The translations under genes and the position numbers were made by a program. A DNA stretch of 45,096 nucleotides from an uncultured Lachnoclostridium sp. (GTDB taxonomy: Bacteria > Bacillota > Clostridia > Lachnospirales > Lachnospiraceae): positions 1-45,096 of the forward strand of contig CAJMFH010000020.1 in assembly GCA_905212635.1 (NCBI GenBank). Direction: 5' to 3'. Below the pieces are notes generated by a model, which was not told the DNA's origin, did not search any database, and worked only from the letters and a program-made list of their open reading frames with translations. Position 1 is the first letter of the stretch, and each line of letters starts with the position of its first letter. Below are positions 9,801-15,760 of the stretch, one piece after another.

Positions 9801-10371
9801 CGTGGCAGATCCGTCCGTCGGAAGCCGTTCCTTTTTCATCAATAAATTCAGTATCCATAAATACTTCCCATGTTTTTCCAAGCTGCTTGGTGGAAAGATA
9901 TGTTCCGTTATGTATGAGATGCGCCGCAGGAGAAGTCAAAAGCCACACATCGCGGTAGATGCCCGAACCCGGATACCAGCGGCTGTTTGGCAGATGGTAT
10001 TCGTTGCGGACAAGGAGTTCGTTGTCGCCGTCCTGTAATTCGTCCGTCAGATCAACGACAAATTCGGAATAGCCATGTTTCCATGTGAATATTTTCTTTT
10101 GATTGAGATAAATGGTTGTATCCATATAGACACCCTCAAAGATCAGTTCAATCTTCTGCGTGTCCGGAGCAGCCCCGTCAAGAAGCTGTTTTTTGTTAAT
10201 TATTCTTCGATAACAACTTACTGCCTGTTCGTACAGGTTTTCTGTATCATAGATCATCCAGTCATGGGGAAGATCTACCGGCGTCCAGGACGTGTTTTGA
10301 AATAAAGTTTCGGTCGGAGTGTCCAGAGGAAACTTGCAAAACGTCCAGTTGTCATTCAGTCGTTTTTTCAT
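6829..10371 (-). CDS. Large multi-domain glycoside hydrolase family 2 enzyme (beta-galactosidase-like)
   Basis: This 1180-residue protein is a GH2 retaining glycosidase. A jelly-roll sugar-binding domain (about residues 1-160, with LPHDWM near 38) and an Ig-like domain lead into the TIM barrel. In the barrel, SIRNAHNMPP, the acid/base E386 in IWGIGNEIYD and the nucleophile E464 in FGSETSAT are intact. Behind the barrel are an Ig-like module resembling DUF4982, a bacterial Ig-like module (about 680-780), further beta modules, and a C-terminal CBM6-like domain (about 1060-1180). No signal peptide is seen, so it probably works in the cytoplasm on imported oligosaccharides. The ATG at 10371 has AGGCAGGA 8 bases upstream, while an in-frame ATG at 10392 lacks one. 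Substrate is inferred to be a beta-galactoside or similar. No transporter gene is adjacent. Confidence 0.88.
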   Translation of the reverse strand: MKKRLNDNWTFCKFPLDTPTETLFQNTSWTPVDLPHDWMIYDTENLYEQAVSCYRRIINKKQLLDGAAPDTQKIELIFEGVYMDTTIYLNQKKIFTWKHGYSEFVVDLTDELQDGDNELLVRNEYHLPNSRWYPGSGIYRDVWLLTSPAAHLIHNGTYLSTKQLGKTWEVFMDTEFIDEKGTASDGRICHEIFDADGTLVTTHESSIHFSDSVQVDKQVLTVIEPKLWDIEEPNLYQIHTSLYAGDTLTDSITQNLGFRDIAFDADKGFFLNGRHVKINGTCEHHVLGSLGAAMNKAALRRQLLTLKEMGVNSIRNAHNMPPEHMLNLCDELGLLLYTESFDMWERTKTDYDYGNDFKDWWKKDLTSWVRQDRNHPCVFIWGIGNEIYDTHFDRGLELTKELHNAVRELDYRKNAYTTLASNYIEWEAAQRTGEVIDLVGYNYLDKCYDEHHEKYPDWKIFGSETSATVQSRGIYHFPLSNRLLTFDDLQCSTLGNCTTNWGAKNSEHTIIAHRDREFCFGQYLWSGFDYLGEPTPYFTKNSYFGQVDTAGFPKDTFYLYQAEWTDYKKKPMVHLLPYWDFNEGQLIDVRIFSNAPKVELFYQGQSQGIVEIDHAHGTTLSGDWQIPYSKGVIEAVAYDEEGNVIARDRQQSFGDPASIRLTPDKETLTADGEDLIFVTIDTLDVDGILVANGRSRMNVSVTGAGRLIGLDNGDSSDFDQYKGTSRKLFSGKLLAIIAARTESGEIQVTVSSPSLPDAHLTLQAVPAEIVPDGISCQMENTTFSLAEKTLESGILIPDRTNEIPVRKIELTNQGTSILDAEHKETVVTAKIYPENATYQDIEFKAVTLNGVQSNAVKITVDKETNTASIQAVGDGEFRLCCTCCNGLDHVEVISELEFEVTGLGDATHDPYKIVSAIDYSESSDDGLILSFQGGVYITGNDRTVVTFENIDFGDYGSDEIHLPIFSFSDVLPVEVWLGTPGLPSEKGSITEPAAPGTTCATGECLLQATYEAKSWYNHYQENVFTLSKRLKGVQTISIVVYPEIKMSLQGFYFTKVEKAYAKLLGSDCANVTGDMFTIDGDAIREIGNNVTVEYTNMHFTKDGFHQITICGRSHIEMNTIHVRFVPADGSDAVINQIVDFPYSDESQVQTFELEPVSGDYNLNLIFLPGCKFDLEWLQFE

Positions 10372-10404
10372 TCGATAAATCCTGCCTTTCATTTTTCAAA
10401 AGAT

Positions 10405-10581
10405 GTAACGATTCAGGTCTCCCCACTCCCCATTCGCATTTCGAACACTTCGTGTTCTTTCCCGCCTTTGACAAGGCTAAAAATGCTCATGTGGGGAGGG
10501 CCCGATGTGCAGAAAACCAATGTCTTTTACGTGCAAGCACGACAATCCATTGTTTTTTGCACATCAGCCCTGAATAGTTAC
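10405..10581. repeat. Complete palindromic repeat, long form, with nested cloverleaf-like insert
   Basis: The element is bounded by GTAACGATTCAGG (10405-10417) and CCTGAATAGTTAC (10569-10581), inverted copies with one mismatch. Its right part is a hairpin in which GATGTGCA plus AAAAC/CAATG on the left (10504-10522) pairs with 10548-10565 on the right. The hairpin encloses the core ACGTGCAAGCACGAC (10529-10543), which is identical in the copy at 40784-40879. Its left part holds a second palindrome: CTCCCCA/CAT/GCATTT (10419-10441) against AAATGC/ATG/TGGGGAG (10481-10498). That stem encloses two small hairpins, GAACAC-GTGTTC (10443-10457) and GCCTT-AAGGC (10464-10477). It fills most of the GH2/GNAT spacer and lies within the predicted GH2 5' leader. 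It has no coding capacity. Confidence 0.8.
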
Positions 10582-10589
10582 AAAAAGTT

Positions 10590-10618
10590 TTGCACTTTGA
10601 TAATAATTATATTATACT
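10590..10618 (+). promoter_or_regulatory. Promoter of the GNAT gene
   Basis: TTGCAC (10590-10595) and TATACT (10613-10618) are separated by 17 bases, giving a start near 10625 and a leader of about 37 bases. Its spacer contains the -10 box of the opposing GH2 promoter. Confidence 0.65.
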
Positions 10619-10634
10619 AGTAGTATGGTTTCAA
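10606..10634 (-). promoter_or_regulatory. Promoter of the GH2 gene, interlocked with the GNAT promoter
   Basis: On the minus strand, TTGAAA (10634-10629) and TATAAT (10611-10606) are separated by exactly 17 bases. Transcription would start near 10599 and give a GH2 leader of about 230 bases that includes the whole repeat at 10405-10581. The site overlaps the plus-strand GNAT promoter, so the two should be mutually exclusive. Confidence 0.6.
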
Positions 10635-10661
10635 GAAAAAAATAGGAATTTGGAGTGAAAA

Positions 10662-11123
10662 ATGCAAATTTGTAAAATGAGCGGCAGACAGATAAATCAG
10701 GCATTGGAACTGATACGGAACGTATTTGATGAATGTGATAAAGAAGACTATGAAGATATGGGAATTCTGTCATTTTATCATTTTATCCGCAGAGAGCAGA
10801 TCGAAGAACGAGTGCAGAGTGGAGAGATGGTATTTTTTGGTGCCTATGAAGAGTCTGAGCCGATTGGTGTGATTGCGATGCGGGATGGTTTTCATGTGAG
10901 TCTGCTGTTTGTAGAAAAAAACTGGCAGAGGCAGGGAATAGGAAAAAAACTGGTTCGGCGCGGTGTGGCGTATTGTCTGGAGAAAAATCCGCAGCTGAAG
11001 GCAGTTACCGTCAGTGCGTCGCCGAAAGGAAAAAGAGCATACGAAGCGATGGGATTTCGGGCTTTGACACCAGAGCAGAAAAAACAGGGGATGCGTTTTA
11101 CGCCGATGCGGCTTGAGTTATAG
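10662..11123 (+). CDS. GNAT-family N-acetyltransferase
   Basis: This 153-residue cytoplasmic protein has the GNAT fold. The acetyl-CoA pyrophosphate-binding motif A appears as KNWQRQGIGKKLV near residues 87-99, and the final strand region is VSASPKGKRAYEAMGF. It should transfer an acetyl group from acetyl-CoA to an amine, but the acceptor cannot be named. TTGGAGTG lies just ahead of the ATG. The hybrid-kinase gene starts 22 bases after the stop codon and is probably co-transcribed. Confidence 0.85.
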   Translation: MQICKMSGRQINQALELIRNVFDECDKEDYEDMGILSFYHFIRREQIEERVQSGEMVFFGAYEESEPIGVIAMRDGFHVSLLFVEKNWQRQGIGKKLVRRGVAYCLEKNPQLKAVTVSASPKGKRAYEAMGFRALTPEQKKQGMRFTPMRLEL

Positions 11124-11145
11124 AGAAGGCGAACAGGAGGCAGCG

Positions 11146-13920
11146 ATGAAACAGAATATAGATGACCGAATGCAGAAAGAAAATAAGGATAATTTTAATA
11201 TACAGTCATTGAAAAAAGGCTTGTTATTTGGTACCAAAATTTGTAAAAAAACGTGGACGTATGAGATTGTTGCGGTAGATGAGACATACGCAGCAATGCT
11301 TGGAATACCAGCTTCCCAGAAGGAAGAAGCAGTAGGGATGGAGATGTCGGATATCATTCATCCCAATGATTTTGACCGAGTCGTGAAAGAATCTCTTTTG
11401 GAGATACAGGGAAGTGGGAAATACGACTGCAAATATCGAATGAAAAATGCAGATGATGAATATCACTGGGTATGGGATATCGGAGAACGTTTTTGGATTG
11501 ACGATCAGGAATATATTCAATGTACGGTAATTGATATTGATGAGAAGGAGACGCTGATCCGCCAGCGCGATGTTACGTACGAAAGTATGCCGGGTGGTGT
11601 TATCTTTGTTGTTATCGGAAAGGATAATTTTTACATCCGTGAGGCAAATCAGCATTATTTTGATATGTTTGGTGTGGAACGAGAGGAATATCTTGGTTCC
11701 TCCGGAAAATATACGTTTCCGGAAGATCTGCCGAAACTTCGTGAACATTTTGTTCAGCAGGCGAAGAACAGGGAACCACTGGATTATGAATTTCGTACGC
11801 GCTTAGAGGAAGACGGGGAGATCGTATGGTATCGTATCATTGGAAACTATATTGACTCCCGTGATCAGGGGGAAGAGTACCTCTGCGTCATGATGGATAT
11901 TACCGCAAGAAAGACGTTTCAATATGAATTGATCAAGGAGAAAGAAAAATATGAGAGAACGTTAAACAGTTCGGCAGATCTGTTGTTTGAATACAATGTG
12001 CGGCATAAGAGATTCCGGATCCTTGGGCAGAATTATATTTCTGACGATACAAAACTTGCGCTGGAAGACAGTATGGATGAAGATTACCGGGAAATTTTGT
12101 TTCGGGATGATATTGTATTCCGAGGAGATCGTAATAAGATCAAGCAGTTTATAAGAGGACAGATTTCCTACAACGATACTGTCCGTCTGCTCACGAAAAA
12201 TACAGAGACCGGGAAAGTATACTATGATAATTATGAATTGTTTTTAAATAAGATCATGGTAAAAGAGAAACCGATCCGTGTGATCGGGTATGCGAAAAAG
12301 GTAAGTTATAACGCAGTGCCCGTCACGGAGAGGCAGCAGCTGCATGAAATTTTTGATGAACAGATTGTAAAGGATTACAGTTTTATTTTAAAAATTGACG
12401 TGCCGACGGGGGCTTTTGAACCGTATTTTGTCGAAAAAGCGGATTATAAGTCCTATACGGGAAACCGCTATTATTCCTCTTTCTTAAAATGGTGGTGCAA
12501 TACGTATGTGTGTGAAAAAGACCGCAAGGAGATCAGCTTCTTTTTAAAATTAGATGAGATGCTGCGAATCCTTCATTCGGGAGAGCCGAAGGGGTATCGT
12601 TTCTGTCAGGTAGAAACGAAGGATTCTCAAAGAAAACATAAATTGTGTGGTTTCTCTTTTTACGGATCGGATATCAATACGGTGCTTCTTGTTGTCCGTG
12701 ATGTAAGTCAGGTGCGGGAAGAGGAAGTGTATCAGAAAGAAGCGAGCCAGAAACTGCTTACAGACGCTCTGACTGAGGCGAGGGCGGCTGTGAAAGGACG
12801 TCAGGTACTGATGAAATATCTGGCAGATGAAATGGAAAGCCCGATTGGAAAGATGAAAGATCTTTTGCTGGAGCCGGAAAACCCGGAACTTCTTACGCAG
12901 CTGGAACGTTGTGTGGAATACATGAGTGAGATGATCGGAGGCATGAAAGAGTATCAGCTTCTACAGACTCCGTTTGGAAAGAGCAATGATGCTTTCAATC
13001 TGTATGCCCTCTGCACCGAAGTGTGCGAGGAGGAGCGGAAGATTTCACTGGGACTTGATATATCGATTCAGGAAGTCATTGACCTGCCAATCCATCAGGA
13101 ATATTATATGTATGGAGAACGGTTTAAGGAAATTCTTGTCAACCTTTTGGGGAATGCTGTAAAATATGCCCCAAAGGGAAGTGCGGTAAAAATTTATATT
13201 CAGGAAACGAATATCGAAACAGACCGCTGTGTGATCCGGATCCGAATGGAAGATGAGGGGCCGGTCATCAATGAAAAATATTTTGAGAGAATGTTGGATA
13301 ATTCGTATGATTACAATATCAATGAAAAAATGATCGCTCTTGGTGGCAGCGGATTTTCAGCTCCGCTGGTTGCTAAAATAACAGAACTTCTCGGTGGTAC
13401 GATCGAATTTCGAAAAGGCGCAATGGAAAGCAATGTGGTGGAAATTTCCATTCCGGTATTGTATTATAATAAAAACCAGTTCTTCCAGGGCGAGGAGCAT
13501 AAAGAAGAAGTGATCCAAGAAGTAAATATGCACGGACAGGGCATCCTTCTTGTTGAAAATGCAGAGCAGAGAGAGTCATTGACTGCCTCCCTTCTACAAG
13601 TAAATGGAGCCGTCGTCTATGAGGCGTCGTCCGGTGAAATGGCGATGGAACTGCTGGAAAAATTTAATTCCGGTCAGATTACAGCGGTTCTTATGGACAA
13701 GGATCTGGAAGATATGAAATGCTATGAACTTGCCAGACAGATTCGGTTTCAGAAGGACAGAGTTTATGGTAAATTGCCGATCCTGCTTATGTTAGATGGA
13801 ATTGAGCAGGAAGATAACCGGCTGAATATGCTCAGCGGGATCAATGCGACGATCCATAAGCCGATGAATCTTTCAAAACTATTGTGGATGATAGAAAATT
13901 TACAAGGGAAGGGAGTCTGA
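11146..13920 (+). CDS. Multi-PAS hybrid histidine-kinase-like protein lacking the phospho-accepting histidine
   Basis: The 924-residue soluble protein has about four PAS-like sensory domains (roughly residues 20-130, 145-265, 275-395 and 410-540). A dimerisation region, an HATPase domain (about 650-770) and a C-terminal receiver (about 800-920) follow. Where most kinases have SHEIRTP, this one has YLADEMESPIG (558-568) with no histidine. The N-box N666/N670 is intact, but the G1 box reads DEGPV and the G2 box GGSGFSAPL, both degenerate. The receiver keeps D851 and K905, but its usual DD pair reads VENA. It is therefore probably a pseudokinase scaffold or sensor rather than an active kinase. 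No transmembrane segment is seen. AGGAGG lies 5 bases ahead of the ATG at 11146, which decides the start. Confidence 0.85.
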   Translation: MKQNIDDRMQKENKDNFNIQSLKKGLLFGTKICKKTWTYEIVAVDETYAAMLGIPASQKEEAVGMEMSDIIHPNDFDRVVKESLLEIQGSGKYDCKYRMKNADDEYHWVWDIGERFWIDDQEYIQCTVIDIDEKETLIRQRDVTYESMPGGVIFVVIGKDNFYIREANQHYFDMFGVEREEYLGSSGKYTFPEDLPKLREHFVQQAKNREPLDYEFRTRLEEDGEIVWYRIIGNYIDSRDQGEEYLCVMMDITARKTFQYELIKEKEKYERTLNSSADLLFEYNVRHKRFRILGQNYISDDTKLALEDSMDEDYREILFRDDIVFRGDRNKIKQFIRGQISYNDTVRLLTKNTETGKVYYDNYELFLNKIMVKEKPIRVIGYAKKVSYNAVPVTERQQLHEIFDEQIVKDYSFILKIDVPTGAFEPYFVEKADYKSYTGNRYYSSFLKWWCNTYVCEKDRKEISFFLKLDEMLRILHSGEPKGYRFCQVETKDSQRKHKLCGFSFYGSDINTVLLVVRDVSQVREEEVYQKEASQKLLTDALTEARAAVKGRQVLMKYLADEMESPIGKMKDLLLEPENPELLTQLERCVEYMSEMIGGMKEYQLLQTPFGKSNDAFNLYALCTEVCEEERKISLGLDISIQEVIDLPIHQEYYMYGERFKEILVNLLGNAVKYAPKGSAVKIYIQETNIETDRCVIRIRMEDEGPVINEKYFERMLDNSYDYNINEKMIALGGSGFSAPLVAKITELLGGTIEFRKGAMESNVVEISIPVLYYNKNQFFQGEEHKEEVIQEVNMHGQGILLVENAEQRESLTASLLQVNGAVVYEASSGEMAMELLEKFNSGQITAVLMDKDLEDMKCYELARQIRFQKDRVYGKLPILLMLDGIEQEDNRLNMLSGINATIHKPMNLSKLLWMIENLQGKGV

Positions 13921-13925
13921 TCACG

Positions 13926-14762
13926 ATGAAAAAGGTACTCACGATAGCCGGTTCGGATTGCAGCGGTGGTGCCGGAATCCAAGCAGATTTAAAGACAATC
14001 GGAGCCTTTGGATGTTATGGAATGAGTGTTATTACTGCGGTCACCGTGCAGAATACGTGCGGAGTAAAGGCAGTTTATCCGGTAGAGGCAGAGGTTGTCC
14101 GGCAGCAGTTCGAAGCAGTGTGTGAAGATATTTTTCCGGATGCGGTAAAGATTGGAATGCTTTGCAATGAACAAATTATTGAAGCTGTAGCGCAAACGAT
14201 CGAAGTGATCCGTAAAATGCCGGTGGTACAGCCCAAGATCGTACTGGATCCGGTACTCGTATCGACAAGTGGAAGAGCACTGCTGGAACCGCAGGCAAAA
14301 GAGGCGTTACAGACCCGTCTGCTTCCGTTAGTAGATCTTGTCACACCAAATCTTGCTGAGACAAAAGTGCTTTGTAATACGGAAAAAATGGAACTGCCGG
14401 AGAGAGAGGCAGCAGGAAGAAAACTGGCAGAAGCGAATGTCTGTGCCGTGCTGATTAAAGGCGGACATGGCAGAGAATATGGCGATTCGGATGCACAGGA
14501 TCTTTTGATCCCGGGGACGGACAAGCCGGCGGTATGGTTTCACGCTCCTTTTATTGAAAATCCGAATACACATGGAACCGGCTGCACGTTATCTTCTGCG
14601 ATCGCCTGCGCACTGGCAGAAGGAAATACGATGGAACAGAGTGTACAAAAGGCAAAAGACTATCTGACCGGCGCGATTGCTGCCGGACTGGATCTGGGAG
14701 CCGGCAATGGTCCCTTGAATCATTTTTACCGGAATGAAAGGATGGAAAAAAATGGCAATTGA
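13926..14762 (+). CDS. thiD: Hydroxymethylpyrimidine/phosphomethylpyrimidine kinase
   Basis: The 278-residue ribokinase-fold enzyme phosphorylates HMP and HMP-phosphate in thiamine synthesis and salvage. The N-terminal signature GSDCSGGAGIQADLK (residues 8-22) and the anion-hole motif NTHGTGCTLSSA near residue 215 are typical of ThiD. Some family members act as pyridoxal kinases, so vitamin B6 salvage is an alternative. The ATG at 13926 is preceded by GGGAGT; a longer frame reaching back into the kinase gene has no better site. It begins 5 bases after the hybrid-kinase stop. No TPP riboswitch is visible upstream and no other thiamine gene is in the window. Confidence 0.9.
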   Translation: MKKVLTIAGSDCSGGAGIQADLKTIGAFGCYGMSVITAVTVQNTCGVKAVYPVEAEVVRQQFEAVCEDIFPDAVKIGMLCNEQIIEAVAQTIEVIRKMPVVQPKIVLDPVLVSTSGRALLEPQAKEALQTRLLPLVDLVTPNLAETKVLCNTEKMELPEREAAGRKLAEANVCAVLIKGGHGREYGDSDAQDLLIPGTDKPAVWFHAPFIENPNTHGTGCTLSSAIACALAEGNTMEQSVQKAKDYLTGAIAAGLDLGAGNGPLNHFYRNERMEKNGN

Positions 14763-15531
14763 TGTAAAAAATAAAAAAACGTCTCTTGACGAAGAAGCCG
14801 CAATTTATGAAAAGCGGGATGAAACAGAGAGTGGAAAAAGCAGATGGAAGAAGATGAATCGGAGCCAGAAGATCACACAGTTTAAAACGTACTATCTGCG
14901 CCCGCTTATTGTCGGTGTTTTGATTTTATGTGTGATCGGATTCTTTATTTATAAAGATGTTATCACAAAAAAAGACATTGCGTTCCGCTGCGCGATCGTG
15001 AATGAAGTGGCGACGGAAATACCGGTCAATGCCTTTTCGGATGAGTTTACGCAGTATATGAAATTGAATCCGGATAAAAATTTATCGTCGTTTCATTTAT
15101 ATTATACCGATACCCAGCTGGCTCAAAAAGTCGGTGCTTCGACGGCTAGTGATCTGTCGCAGATTTCTTCTCTGATCTATGCCTCTCTGCTTGATGGCAT
15201 GATTGCCGGAGAAAAAGATTTTACGACATATCACAACAATGGCTTTTTTGTAGACCTCAATGAATTTCTGTCAGAAGAGGAGCTAAAGGCAATTGAGCCG
15301 TATCTGTATATTCCGGACGATGAAAAAAATACGGAAAAGCATGCGTATGGTGTCTATCTGGAAAAGAGCGAGAGGTATAACAGTATCTTCCAGGGCGGCG
15401 GAGGCGTTGTCCAGAAACCAATTTATGGAATCATTACCAATTCCGAGAATACAGACCGCGGCAGATATTTTCTGTACTATTTGTTTCCGGAATTGCAGAA
15501 GCTGGGGGATCCGGTAACGCAAAAGGAGTAA
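14752..15531 (+). CDS. Single-pass membrane-anchored protein of unknown function
   Basis: The family is not recognised. The 259-residue protein has a charged 45-residue cytoplasmic N-terminus, one membrane segment at about residues 50-68 (PLIVGVLILCVIGFFIY), and a roughly 190-residue extracytoplasmic domain. That domain has no catalytic motif that I can see and contains a run of four glycines near residue 220. The ATG at 14752 overlaps the end of thiD by 11 bases and has AAAGGA upstream, suggesting translational coupling. No terminator was seen directly after it. The amt promoter begins 38 bases downstream. Confidence 0.7.
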   Translation: MAIDVKNKKTSLDEEAAIYEKRDETESGKSRWKKMNRSQKITQFKTYYLRPLIVGVLILCVIGFFIYKDVITKKDIAFRCAIVNEVATEIPVNAFSDEFTQYMKLNPDKNLSSFHLYYTDTQLAQKVGASTASDLSQISSLIYASLLDGMIAGEKDFTTYHNNGFFVDLNEFLSEEELKAIEPYLYIPDDEKNTEKHAYGVYLEKSERYNSIFQGGGGVVQKPIYGIITNSENTDRGRYFLYYLFPELQKLGDPVTQKE

Positions 15532-15568
15532 GAAAATACTCCTTTTGGGTAATCTTTAAAAATAAGGG

Positions 15569-15597
15569 TTGACATTTGAAAATAATTGTCCTATAAT
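15569..15597 (+). promoter_or_regulatory. Consensus promoter of the ammonium transporter gene
   Basis: Perfect TTGACA (15569-15574) and perfect TATAAT (15592-15597) are separated by 17 bases. Transcription would begin near 15604, giving a leader of about 157 bases that contains a terminator hairpin. The strength of this promoter suggests control occurs after initiation. Confidence 0.85.
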
Positions 15598-15617
15598 GGC
15601 AATCGTAAACGACAAAG

Positions 15618-15658
15618 ACGTCAAGCGAATGAAATTCATTTGCCTTGGCGTTTTTTTT
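15618..15658 (+). promoter_or_regulatory. Leader terminator/attenuator upstream of the ammonium transporter gene
   Basis: ACGTCAAGCGAATG (15618-15631) pairs with CATTTGCCTTGGCGT (15637-15651), with one bulge, followed by eight T residues (15651-15658). This is a textbook intrinsic terminator, but it lies between the promoter and the start codon, about 14 bases past the predicted transcript start. A small upstream hairpin, ACG (15609-15611) with CGT (15619-15621), shares bases with the terminator stem and could compete with it. Clostridial nitrogen genes are often controlled by ANTAR-type antiterminator proteins. That mechanism is a guess here, since no clear paired-hexaloop motif was confirmed. 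Confidence 0.65.
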
Positions 15659-15760
15659 GTTTTCATCCTATTTTTTGCTGGCAGATAGGCGCGGCTGGGT
15701 GAATAGAGAAATACAGATCTCCGAAGTCGCAGGAAACCAATTGAACAAGGAGGAATCTTT

